The notes: generated from the sequence alone by a model not told the origin. Shown: positions 7,351 through 14,714, counted from the stretch's first letter. The stretch: 38,211 nucleotides of DNA from Pseudorhodobacter antarcticus (GCA_945862465.1 CAMAYO010000017.1:1-38211); one strand, 5' to 3'. Translations and numbers: made by a program.

Positions 7351-7643
7351 CTAAATCAACATCCTGTCATTTTTTAAGCTATGTTATTGATATGATTGGA
7401 TAATGCAATTATAGGCGACATTAAACCTACTCGGGGGGTCAGAAATTCCCACGGGGAGCATGTGCCTCACCTTACATATATGGGTGTTCGCATGTGATAT
7501 GTCAAGGTCTAAAGTGTAAATAAATGCACTTTCGTTAATCTTTTTTGTGGTGATCATTGGGGAAACTGCATTTATAAATCGAATCCAACTATGCAGATTT
7601 ATAAAGTCATGATATAGAGGTTTCATCAGAAGGAATCTCGCTC
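7351..7643. other. AT-rich intergenic region upstream of serine recombinase
   Basis: It lies between the terminator at 7329 and the recombinase start. It holds an 80-codon minus ORF (7626-7384) without a Shine-Dalgarno and with no recognisable motif. Short inverted repeats are ACATAT 7474-7479 / ATATGT 7497-7502, AAAGTG 7511-7516 / CACTTT 7527-7532, and the 10-bp repeat at 7571-7605. A plus-strand promoter-like pair TTGATA-N17-TATAGG sits at 7387-7415. I see no gene that I can support, but the minus terminator implies some leftward transcript starts here. Confidence 0.4.
7571..7605. promoter_or_regulatory. Perfect 10-bp inverted repeat before recombinase gene
   Basis: TTTATAAATC (7571-7580) and GATTTATAAA (7596-7605) are separated by 15 bp, and each arm contains the palindrome TTTATAAA. 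The site ends 38 bp before the recombinase ATG. It may be an operator over the recombinase promoter or a recombinase-binding subsite; the sequence alone cannot separate these. Confidence 0.5.
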
Positions 7644-8300
7644 ATGAAACAGTTCGTTGTCTACTACCGCGTCTCCTCCAAGCGTCAGGGCGACTCTGGT
7701 CTTGGTCTTGCTGCACAGCAACGAGATGTTGAGATTTACCTAGCCACCTACGCTGAGACACCCTTTGAAGTAATAGGTGAGTTTCAGGATATTGAGAGCG
7801 GCGCACATGATGACCGCCCTGCCCTAGCCCAAGCCATCGCCCTTGCAGAGAAGACAGGCGCAACGCTTCTTGTGGCTAAACTCGACAGGCTATCGCGCAA
7901 GGTGTCCTTCATCTCTGCACTGATGGACCGCAAGCGTCTCAACCTCGTGGTGGTCTCTATGCCACAAGCAGATAAGTTCAGCCTTCACATCTACGCTGCA
8001 CTGGCAGAGCAAGAGCGTGAGTTCATCTCCCTTCGCACACAGGCCGCATTAGCGCCTCTGAAGGGCACAGGTAAACTTGGTGGCAATAGAGGCAACATAG
8101 ACGCTGCTAACGCTGGGGCACGTGCTGTGGCTGACGCTCATGCTTCTAAGGTCATGGATACTATCCGCCCCCTACGCCAAGCAGGGCTGACCCTTCAGCA
8201 AATCGCCAACACGCTGAACAGCACCAAGGTGACAACATCCAAGGGTGGTCTGTGGTATCCCACAACTGTCGCAAACATCTTGAAGCGGTTGGAAGTCTGA
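7644..8300 (+). CDS. Small serine recombinase (resolvase/invertase family)
   Basis: A 218-residue protein with AAGGAA about 8 bases before ATG. The N-terminal catalytic domain has YYRVSSKRQGDSGLGLAAQ with the nucleophilic serine (about residue 11), DIESG, and AKLDRLSRK with the conserved arginines. The E helix region follows (AALAEQEREFISLRTQAAL). The C-terminal part, after GKLGGNRGN, has a helix-turn-helix (LTLQQIANTLNS...WYPTTVANIL). This is resolvase-size, not a large serine integrase, so it is more likely to resolve, invert or regulate than to integrate the island. The upstream inverted repeats are candidate sites of action. Catalytic residues look intact. Confidence 0.93.
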   Translation: MKQFVVYYRVSSKRQGDSGLGLAAQQRDVEIYLATYAETPFEVIGEFQDIESGAHDDRPALAQAIALAEKTGATLLVAKLDRLSRKVSFISALMDRKRLNLVVVSMPQADKFSLHIYAALAEQEREFISLRTQAALAPLKGTGKLGGNRGNIDAANAGARAVADAHASKVMDTIRPLRQAGLTLQQIANTLNSTKVTTSKGGLWYPTTVANILKRLEV

Positions 8301-8934
8301 CCACTTAAGGGCGTGGAACCTTCCAGAATGTTGGGTGTGGCAATTATATCACAGGGTATCCAGATTCGTATCCAAGACAAAAAAATATGAAAAAATCGGG
8401 ATTTTCTGCCTTGTGCTACCCATCACCAACAACCCACCTAGTTGTTGGGTTTGCCCCCCCAGTATATCCCCACATCAGAATGTCTGTACTACAGGCATTT
8501 GATCATCATTCAGTTAGAGACTTCTATAGACCTGATGGATAGACTAGGGGGTGGAACCCAAGAAGAACCCAACCTCACCCAAGACTCACCCAAGCAATCG
8601 CCCAACTCCAGATTCAGTATAAGTCTCAGATAACATTTGATAATACACAATCAGACCCACCAGACCCACCATGCCAACATGTTCTTTTAGTCTACAATGG
8701 AGCAAAATATATAGTCCCATCACAAACCATCAAGCCTTTGATTACATACAACAATTACCCTTTCCAAATGCAGAAAAAAACCAAAAAAAGGGGTCAAAAC
8801 ACTCTCACCCTGCGGAGTTTTCCTTCGTTAGGCTTTAACCGCACCTTTTGAAAGACCGCTCCCTATGTGGGCTTGTATAGCTTGGCTTTAAGCGTAACCT
8901 TTCACCCAAAAGTTTTGCTTGAGGGAGCGAAAAC
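8301..8934. other. 634-bp non-coding stretch of the island
   Basis: No supportable gene on either strand. It contains a perfect 8-bp inverted repeat, CCAACAAC 8426-8433 / GTTGTTGG 8441-8448 (7-nt loop), which may end the recombinase transcript although no U-run follows. There are CACCCAAG and GACCCACCA short direct repeats (8575-8670) and an A-rich tract (8772-8788). GGCTTTAA repeats directly at 8831 and 8884, each followed by a similar ACCTTT block, 53 bp apart. The end of the region carries GAGGGAG as ribosome site for the next gene. It may be an origin or promoter region. Confidence 0.4.
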
Positions 8935-9393
8935 GTGGCTAAATGTAGCAAGTGTGACAAGAAGATCGGTTTTCTAAGCAGTTCGGATGGCATGTGTTTA
9001 GATTGTGCCAGTGCTGCATTTAGCGCCGGTAAAGGCGCACGCCTAGAAGCGGAGAGATTGGCCGCCCTCGCACAGACAACCGAAGCCATCCAGCACAGAG
9101 AAGCTGGCATTTCGGCAGTGATAGTGACCACAGAAACTCACACAAATCTGAATATTACGAAACGGATTAAGATCATAGTCGCAACGGTTGAAAGTTCCTT
9201 TGATGCAAAGTTGGTCGAAAAACAAGACGAACTGGTTTTTGGCCTCAAAACTGAGTGTTATGACGCAGGTGGAAACGCGGTGGTGGGAGTAACTTTCAAC
9301 AGCATCGAAACTTACAGTGCATCAATCGGGGCTGGAAACTTCAAGAAGTTCAAGATGGTAGCCTATGGAACTGCGGTTGTGGTTGAGAAGTAG
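8935..9393 (+). CDS. Zinc-ribbon plus YbjQ (UPF0145-like) protein, copy 1
   Basis: A 152-residue protein with a GTG start, supported by GAGGGAG about 8 bases upstream. The N-terminal zinc ribbon has CSKC and, 15 residues on, CLDC. A short Ala-rich helix (about 30-55) follows, then a YbjQ-type domain: VIVTTETHTNLNITKRI at its start, a helix, GGNAVVGVTFNSIE and the closing strand MVAYGTAVVVE. YbjQ/UPF0145 domains form small oligomeric beta-rich proteins, sometimes described as heavy-metal binding; their biochemical role is unclear. A diverged paralogue follows 66 bp downstream. No signal peptide. Probably part of one plus-strand unit with the next gene and the nuclease. Confidence 0.75.
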   Translation: MAKCSKCDKKIGFLSSSDGMCLDCASAAFSAGKGARLEAERLAALAQTTEAIQHREAGISAVIVTTETHTNLNITKRIKIIVATVESSFDAKLVEKQDELVFGLKTECYDAGGNAVVGVTFNSIETYSASIGAGNFKKFKMVAYGTAVVVEK

Positions 9394-9459
9394 AACTGCC
9401 TAGAAATGGCGGTAAAATGTGTGATTTAGTGGCAAAGCAGAACATGGAGTACCAGAAAT

Positions 9460-9945
9460 ATGGCTGATTGCGTGAAATGTGGCAGACGCATCGGGCTTTT
9501 CAACAACGGCACAAGCGGGCGATGCAGTGAATGTACAGCTTCGGACTTGCTGGCAGGGCTCGGTGACAGTTTTTACAAGGAAGAGCGCCTGAAAGAGGAA
9601 GAGCGCAACACTGAGATCGAAGCCATAATGCTAACCACAGAAACAGCCCCCAACCTCAACATCTTAAAGCGGATTGAGATCGTCACCGCTGAATGCGCCT
9701 TTGGCATGAATGTCTTCAAGGATATGTTCATCGCCATCTCGAATGTTGTTGGTGGTAGGTCTGAAACCGTCCAGAAGGCTATGCGTGAATCTAGAAAGAC
9801 GGCGCTCTACGAACTGAAGCGAGAAGCCTATCTGGTTGGTGCAAACGCTGTGGTCGGCGTCGATCTGGATTACGTCGAGATGGGAAGCGCAGGGTCGAGC
9901 ATGGTCATGTTGGTGGCATCTGGCACAGCGGTAGTGATTGAGTAG
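9460..9945 (+). CDS. Zinc-ribbon plus YbjQ (UPF0145-like) protein, copy 2
   Basis: A 161-residue paralogue of the gene at 8935 with the same order: zinc ribbon (CVKC, CSEC), a charged helix rich in Lys/Glu, then YbjQ (IMLTTETAPNLNILKRIEIV ... GANAVVGVDLDYVEM ... VASGTAVVIE). GGAG precedes the ATG by about 10 bases. Compared with copy 1 it has an insertion in the middle of the YbjQ domain (NVVGGRSETVQKAMRESRK). The level of divergence suggests an old duplication and perhaps a hetero-oligomer. The function is unknown; it lies directly before a nuclease gene. Confidence 0.75.
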   Translation: MADCVKCGRRIGLFNNGTSGRCSECTASDLLAGLGDSFYKEERLKEEERNTEIEAIMLTTETAPNLNILKRIEIVTAECAFGMNVFKDMFIAISNVVGGRSETVQKAMRESRKTALYELKREAYLVGANAVVGVDLDYVEMGSAGSSMVMLVASGTAVVIE

Positions 9946-10070
9946 TGAGATTTGCAGGAGCGGGGTTTGAACGCAACGAAGCATAACTTCGATCTACGGA
10001 AGCTAAACAGCATTTGGATCGAAGATGTGTTAACGATGGCCGCTTGGGCCTGAGGGTGAATAAAACTGTG

Positions 10071-11000
10071 ATGCCACTGGATTTGAACAGAGATCACAAG
10101 ATCACTCTGCAACGCCACGGCGCTAAGCTTTGGTCATATAATGACAACAAACCAGATGTGGTTGAGGCTGCAGTTTTAGACTATCTGCGCGACCACGGTT
10201 TTGATGGGTACTTTACCCAAAGGGATTCATATCTTAGCCTTTTCATGACGCTTGCTGGATGGCCCGGAAAAATTAGCAAGAACATGCCACCAGGCTTTGT
10301 TAATCCACACTTTGTCTATTATAATGGGTCTGATAGCTGGCTCAGCCAGCACAAGTTTACCTTTGCACAGGCCATCGTTGAGGTTGATGGAGCGACTATC
10401 ACTGGAATGACCGAAAAGATTAAAGCTTTCTGTACTGGGCGGACCTCAAGCATGAACTCGTTCTCGGGACTCAAACAACAGCCCGAGCACATGGTAGATT
10501 TTCTCCATGCACTAGGGATCGAACGCTTGAAACAGGAAATCAAGGATCAGTTCAGCGAAGAGGGTCTTGCTGCTAGAAAGTTTCTTTACGATTTTGATAC
10601 AGACATGCGTTTTCTTTATCAATCGAGCTCGGCCCTGTCTTTGGATGGATCGCAGCATGCCACGCGACCAGAGTATATTTTTCAATGTGCGTTCCACAGG
10701 GGCGGCGGCTTTGAAACAAATATAGACCGCACTGAAAAGTTTGCACGTCAGGTCAAGGATGACGCATTGAAGGCAAAAATCGTCGAGGCTTGCGCATTCG
10801 CCAGAGTTTGGCGTGAAAGAACTCTAGCAAGCTATGAGACCACGACTTTGGACCTCCAAATTTGGGATGAGACTGGAACAGCGATTGTCGAAGTCAAAGC
10901 CCCAAATGATCGACTTATGCGTTCGCAGACGAACACAATTGAAAGCGCTCGACAGCATGGTGAACGGGCATGTGTGATCTATGTCTCGAGTTTCGAATAG
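10071..11000 (+). CDS. Compact FAN1-like VRR-NUC nuclease
   Basis: 309 residues from ATG 10071; the frame is open up to a TTG at 10014, and GAGGG at 10052 is somewhat far, so the start is uncertain. The C-terminal 60 residues form a VRR-NUC (PD-(D/E)XK) domain: LDLQIWD supplies the Asp, IVEVKAPNDRL the Glu-x-Lys and following motif, then a Gln helix. Upstream, the VVEAAVLDYLRDHGFDG block followed by an LSLFMTLAGW segment resembles the region preceding the nuclease domain of FAN1 proteins. Such enzymes cut branched or flap DNA. FAN1 itself is much longer, so this is a shortened form. Role in the island is open: DNA processing or defence. The catalytic motif looks complete. Confidence 0.7.
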   Translation: MPLDLNRDHKITLQRHGAKLWSYNDNKPDVVEAAVLDYLRDHGFDGYFTQRDSYLSLFMTLAGWPGKISKNMPPGFVNPHFVYYNGSDSWLSQHKFTFAQAIVEVDGATITGMTEKIKAFCTGRTSSMNSFSGLKQQPEHMVDFLHALGIERLKQEIKDQFSEEGLAARKFLYDFDTDMRFLYQSSSALSLDGSQHATRPEYIFQCAFHRGGGFETNIDRTEKFARQVKDDALKAKIVEACAFARVWRERTLASYETTTLDLQIWDETGTAIVEVKAPNDRLMRSQTNTIESARQHGERACVIYVSSFE

Positions 11001-11113
11001 ATATATTCAAGAAATATAGAGGGAAGCCACAGACGCAGTTATTGTCAGCACGGCAGAGGCGAGACCAAGTGCAAATTTCATCAACTGACTCCGTACTTTT
11101 TGGTGGCATGCCA

Positions 11114-11392
11114 TTAGGGTTTGCGCGCAAACACAGACTTTACGCAACGAACGATGTTTCCCGTGTCCCAAAAAATAAAATAGTACAACGAACCACGATG
11201 GGCGACAGAAAGGCCGAACGAGTCTTCATCTGAAAAGGAGCGCGTGGGCAACACTTGTCCAGTCTCAAGCGCCTCAACACACTCTTCCATCGTAACATCG
11301 ACAGGGTCAGGCTTGAGCAAGAAGTCTACGGCACTGGCAGATTGGACCGACGACAACAGCAAAACAATGGGAAGTAATGCGCTAGCCTTCAT
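11114..11392 (-). CDS. Small secreted protein, 92 aa
   Basis: ATG 11392 is chosen because GGAG lies about 8 bases upstream; the ORF also extends to 11407. The N-terminus (MKASALLPIVLLLSSVQSASA) is a clear cleavable Sec signal. The mature protein is about 70 residues with two cysteines (EECVEAL and VRCVKS) that could form a disulfide, and an aromatic YYFIFWD strand. It has no recognised family. It lies on the minus strand downstream of the helicase gene and converges with the nuclease. An exported product in such a small island suggests a host-interaction or immunity role, but this is a guess. Confidence 0.6.
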   Translation of the reverse strand: MKASALLPIVLLLSSVQSASAVDFLLKPDPVDVTMEECVEALETGQVLPTRSFSDEDSFGLSVAHRGSLYYFIFWDTGNIVRCVKSVFARKP

Positions 11393-11596
11393 TCTTGGAA
11401 ACTCCATTGCGATATTTCGTCTGCAAAGTACCCATAGTCGCTACAGCTTGGAAGCGAATTTGCGGAAGATGCTCGAAATGGAACCGTGCCTCTCCAAATC
11501 ATGTCTAGATTTGCCGTCAAAAGTCTCACACCCCCCCTCAGCTTTGCTGCTTTTGGTGTGGCACAGCCACTCAAATGCCTTTTGGCGTGGCAAATC

Positions 11597-12865
11597 TTAC
11601 CTAAATCGACTGTTTTCAGCTTCTTTTGACCAAATCATAGCCTTTTCGTCCTTACTGACCACCAGATCAGTATGTTCCCACAAACGGGCACGCCCATAAC
11701 TCAGTCTACGTTTCTCCACAAAGCCCATGTCCCTAAGAACCGCAGCAATGTCGCGCTCTGCAAGAAACCGAAACCTATCAGCCTGAATCTGAGTAACGCT
11801 GAAGACAAATCCGCCTTTTCGTGGTTCAAGGAAGTCTTGTAGTTCAACCTGATAGTCCGCAGTCTTGTCCCTAGCGGTTATCTCAGTCTTGGCCTCAGTG
11901 TCAGGTGCAGTCCTGAACATACGCTCTTCACAGACGACCAGTTCAAACCAGTCTCGCAACTCTTGTAGACCACCAGCATCAAGCCACACCGAAAAGGTAT
12001 CCAAGAAAGCTGCTGTTTCTTCCTTCGACTTTTTGTGGTCAATGTACTCTGGAACCCAGTAACGTCTATCACCCTGTTCGATATGCAGAGGCTTGTGGCT
12101 ATTGCTCGTGATGATCAGCTTGAAGTGTTTGCGTAGCGTCACAGCCTGAATGTTCTTCTCCTCTGTCCGCATACTCCTGCCAGTCACAATGGACTTCAAT
12201 TTGTCAGCGGATAGTTTGTTGTCAGAATACATCTCATCCAACAGCACAGCCGTAGAACGATACAGATCAGCAGAGTATGTCCCCGTTAACTGTTTCAGGC
12301 TAGTCGTAGGGGCGTTAGTCTTCCCAACCATTGGCGTTACAACTTGATCCCATAGGAAGTTCTTCCCACAGCCTTGAGCCGACCTTAGAACAACCGCCAT
12401 ATCAGCAGATTCCAAAGGCTTTCTGACCATAAAGGCCAAGAACGATTCAAAGAATGCTGCTTCTTCTGGCTTCTTGAACCACCTATCAAGCAGTTCCTGC
12501 CATAGTTCTGGTCGTGGCATAGCTGGGTCAATGACCTTACTGGGCTGCAAGAGTGGCTCCGACCAGGAGTTCAGATAGCTATGATACCCTTCCTCATAAA
12601 TCCTACCCTGTGAAGGCATATACTTTTCTCCAACGATCACTGGAATCGCCGAGTAAATCTGTCGCTCATTAAGCATTTCGCTCTCAATCCTATGTTTGTT
12701 TCTAAACTGCATCAAAATGTCCTTCAGGACGTGTAGGTTGACAGTCTCTTGGCTCTTCTGAAGCCTAAGAACATCCCGCCCCATGATGTCACTCGTCCTG
12801 TAAAAATAACCGCCTAAGAACGTCTTTTGCAGCAGAACCTGTCGCGTCTTTCTTTCCGTAGCCAT
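11597..12865 (-). CDS. SF3-type replicative helicase (DUF5906-like)
   Basis: A 422-residue protein. A P-loop ATPase core has Walker A RSAQGCGKN (about residue 163), Walker B VLLDEMY, sensor-1 LIITSNSHKP and an arginine in GDRRYWVPEY. This arrangement is that of the D5/NrS-1-like superfamily 3 helicases of phages and plasmids. The N-terminal 130 residues would link to a primase domain in longer relatives; no primase/polymerase domain is present here or nearby. The C-terminal part (about 330-400) includes a winged-helix-like DNA-binding region (AERDIAAVLRDMGF). It probably unwinds the element's own origin. Start ATG is directly preceded by the right-end region containing the palindrome CCCTTAAGGG (12885-12894). 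Confidence 0.85.
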   Translation of the reverse strand: MATERKTRQVLLQKTFLGGYFYRTSDIMGRDVLRLQKSQETVNLHVLKDILMQFRNKHRIESEMLNERQIYSAIPVIVGEKYMPSQGRIYEEGYHSYLNSWSEPLLQPSKVIDPAMPRPELWQELLDRWFKKPEEAAFFESFLAFMVRKPLESADMAVVLRSAQGCGKNFLWDQVVTPMVGKTNAPTTSLKQLTGTYSADLYRSTAVLLDEMYSDNKLSADKLKSIVTGRSMRTEEKNIQAVTLRKHFKLIITSNSHKPLHIEQGDRRYWVPEYIDHKKSKEETAAFLDTFSVWLDAGGLQELRDWFELVVCEERMFRTAPDTEAKTEITARDKTADYQVELQDFLEPRKGGFVFSVTQIQADRFRFLAERDIAAVLRDMGFVEKRRLSYGRARLWEHTDLVVSKDEKAMIWSKEAENSRFR

Positions 12866-13081
12866 GAAATATTCCCGTCTTTACCCCTTAAGGGCTGTTG
12901 AGTTTCATTGTGTTTTCCTGAATTTTTGCTGATTCGTATGCGGACGGCCCCACGAGCATGGGCGTCTTAGTTTGCACACTGATGTTGGTGGCTCGCTGAG
13001 CGAATGGATACTACATCCGCTACTACTTTGGATACTACGCCTAGGCCTAAGTATCTGTAATTATTATCTTTTAATTATTAG
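12866..13081. other. Right-end non-coding region of island
   Basis: It carries the helicase promoter region, with the 10-bp palindrome CCCTTAAGGG at 12885-12894 as a possible operator, then the right arm repeats, then an AT-rich stretch up to attR. No gene is supported; the overlapping plus-strand frame has no ribosome site and runs antisense into the methyltransferase gene. Confidence 0.5.
13005..13037 (+). repeat. Arm-type repeats, right end
   Basis: TGGATACTA occurs at 13005-13013 and 13029-13037, same orientation as at the left end, with CCGCTACT at 13017-13024. The spacing of the two copies is 24 bp here against 12 bp at the left end. They are likely integrase arm-binding sites. Confidence 0.7.
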
Positions 13082-13101
13082 GACAGATAGTGGCATTCTG
13101 C
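13082..13101 (+). repeat. attR core repeat
   Basis: Identical to 4417-4436. It ends 6 bp before the stop codon of the methyltransferase gene, so the attachment site is in the short gap between that gene and hemH and not in a tRNA. Confidence 0.85.
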
Positions 13102-13107
13102 GTCAAA

Positions 13108-13920
13108 TCAAATACCTGCATCGGGCGGCAGCTTTACTTCTGGCACCGAAAGCGCATCTGACAAGCGGTTTGTGGCAGAACCCGGCCGCAGCGGTTTGGG
13201 TTGGCTTTCCGCGGGGGCCCAGCCTGTCAGCACCACGATGTCAAAGGTCGCGGGGATTTTGCCATCTGCCCCGCCGTAGGTTTGCTGGTAAAGCTCTGCC
13301 GCACGGGCAAAAACAGCGCGCTGCGTTGGCTTTCGCAGACGGGCAGCCATGGCGTTGCCCTCGCCCATCGCGCGCAGGTCTTGCATCAGGTGAAAGGCGT
13401 CGCGATAGCGCACTTGGGTGCTAAAGCTGTCGGCCACAGGCAGGGCAAAGCCCGCGCGTTGCAACAGCCCACCTAGGTCGCGAATCTCGGCCATGGGCAG
13501 AATGCGCGGCGACAGGCCGCCTGTCACCTCGGCCTCGGCCTGTGCCAAGCAGGCGCGCAACTCGTGCAGCGTTTGGCCCGCAAACAGCAGCGCCATAAAC
13601 CAACCGTCAGGCTTTAGTGCGCGGCGGCATTGCACGAGTTGGCCGACCGGATCATTGGCCCAATGCAGCGCCAGCGCGTGCACCACCAAATCTTGCGCGC
13701 CTAGGGACAGGTTCAGCACCTCGTCATCGGCGATTGTGGGCATTTCTGACCAAAGCTGTGGAAAAGCGGTCACAACCACGGGGGCTGTAAAGGTCCTGTT
13801 AACCTCGATCAGTCTTTCCTGAACTTCAGATACGACCATCTCTTGCAGAAATAGCGCCGTGGCCTTTTGGCGGTTGCGCAAAAGCTGGGGGCGGTCGGTC
13901 AGGATGGGCACGGTCTGCAT
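13108..13920 (-). CDS. BioC/NDUFAF5-like SAM-dependent methyltransferase
   Basis: 270 residues from ATG 13920; the frame also offers ATG 13932, and neither has a clear ribosome site. The start VPILTDRPQLLRNRQKA is typical of this alphaproteobacterial family, which lies near comF. The glycine-rich SAM loop is poorly conserved, as in NDUFAF5-type proteins. Later parts are recognisable: DLVVHALALHWANDPVGQL, LKPDGWFMALLF and the helical C-terminus. Mitochondrial NDUFAF5 modifies an arginine of complex I; BioC methylates malonyl-ACP. Which applies here is not decidable, and it may not be a methyltransferase in the strict sense. It is divergent from comF with little space, and was probably followed by hemH before the island entered. 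Confidence 0.8.
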   Translation of the reverse strand: MQTVPILTDRPQLLRNRQKATALFLQEMVVSEVQERLIEVNRTFTAPVVVTAFPQLWSEMPTIADDEVLNLSLGAQDLVVHALALHWANDPVGQLVQCRRALKPDGWFMALLFAGQTLHELRACLAQAEAEVTGGLSPRILPMAEIRDLGGLLQRAGFALPVADSFSTQVRYRDAFHLMQDLRAMGEGNAMAARLRKPTQRAVFARAAELYQQTYGGADGKIPATFDIVVLTGWAPAESQPKPLRPGSATNRLSDALSVPEVKLPPDAGI

Positions 13921-13943
13921 GGCGCGGACCATAGGAGTGCGTG

Positions 13944-14666
13944 ATGGGATTGCAAGCCTTGCTGCACATGGCCTACCCGCCGCAATGCATCACCTGTGGG
14001 GCGCGGGTGACCAGTGACTTTGGCCTGTGTGGCGATTGCTGGCGCGAGACGCCGTTTATCGCGGGGCTGGTGTGCAACCATTGTGGCATTCCGCTGCCGG
14101 GGGAAGAGGCCGACGCGCCCGTGCTGTGCGACGATTGCCTAACCATCGCCCGCCCGTGGCGCGCAGGGCGCGCGGCGTTGCTGTATCACGAAAACGGCCG
14201 CAAGCTGGTCTTGGCGTTGAAACACGCTGACAGGCTAGATCTTGCCCATCCGGCGGCGGAATGGATGTTCAAAGCCGCCCAACCTTTGCTTTCCCCCGAT
14301 ATGCTGGTGGTCCCCGTGCCGCTGCATTGGTGGCGCTTGGTGCAGCGGCGCTACAATCAAGCGGCGGTTTTGTCAGGCCGCATCGCGAAACTTGCACAGC
14401 TCGCCCATTGCCCCGACCTGTTGCAACGCCCGCACGGCACCGGATCGCAAGAGGGCCGCAATCGCGAGGGGCGCTTTGCCAATATGTCGGGCGCATTAAC
14501 GCTGCATCCCCGCCGTGCGGATCGGGTGAAGGGGCGGCATATTTTGCTGGTGGATGATGTGATGACATCGGGGGCCACCTTGGCCGCGGGGGCAGAGGTG
14601 TGTTTGGCGGCAGGGGCCAGTGCTGTTTCCGTTTTGGTCATGGCGCGCGTTGCGAAACAGGCTTAA
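13944..14666 (+). CDS. comF: ComF-family phosphoribosyltransferase-like protein
   Basis: 240 residues from ATG 13944, chosen over GTG 13941 because AGGAG (13933-13937) is 6 bases from ATG. The N-terminal part has four CxxC pairs (CITC, CGDC, CNHC, CDDC) forming zinc ribbons. The C-terminal phosphoribosyltransferase domain has VPVPLHWWRL, RRYNQAAVLS and the PRPP loop LLVDDVMTSGATL. ComF proteins are linked to DNA uptake and processing of single strands in transformable bacteria. It starts a run of plus-strand genes with grxC, a nitrilase-family enzyme and a MarR regulator, all closely spaced. Confidence 0.93.
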   Translation: MGLQALLHMAYPPQCITCGARVTSDFGLCGDCWRETPFIAGLVCNHCGIPLPGEEADAPVLCDDCLTIARPWRAGRAALLYHENGRKLVLALKHADRLDLAHPAAEWMFKAAQPLLSPDMLVVPVPLHWWRLVQRRYNQAAVLSGRIAKLAQLAHCPDLLQRPHGTGSQEGRNREGRFANMSGALTLHPRRADRVKGRHILLVDDVMTSGATLAAGAEVCLAAGASAVSVLVMARVAKQA

Positions 14667-14714
14667 ATCCTTATGATGGCGCCAATCTCACAGGCTGCCC
14701 CAAGGATGATCTTG

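Larger units (their letters stand above)
4417..13101. mobile_element. Integrated genomic island (satellite-like), about 8.7 kb
   Basis: It is bounded by the 20-bp direct repeat GACAGATAGTGGCATTCTGC at 4417-4436 and 13082-13101. A tyrosine integrase starts just inside the left repeat. The region is visibly more AT-rich than its flanks. It carries a second recombinase, a helicase, a nuclease and unknown genes, but no capsid, tail, packaging or conjugation genes. Insertion lies between a methyltransferase gene (stop at 13108) and hemH (start at 4393) and breaks neither reading frame. Removing it would leave 49 bp between them, consistent with an original co-directional pair. Boundaries are read directly from the repeat; the satellite-like label is inference. 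Confidence 0.88.

Noticed and set aside
8155-8163. Fifth copy of TGGATACTA inside the serine recombinase gene
   Set aside because: It lies within conserved coding sequence (Met-Asp-Thr-Ile) far from the ends, so a chance match is more likely than an integrase site.
8442-8633. 63-codon plus-strand frame after the serine recombinase
   Set aside because: It starts with TTG, has no ribosome site, covers an inverted repeat and shows no protein-like pattern.
11389-11574. 61-codon minus frame overlapping the start of the secreted protein (ATGA)
   Set aside because: The overlap is attractive, but it needs a TTG start without a good ribosome site and its sequence looks random. It remains possible only at low confidence.
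12972-13424. 150-codon plus-strand frame across attR
   Set aside because: Most of it is antisense to the BioC-like gene, it crosses the att boundary and has no ribosome site.
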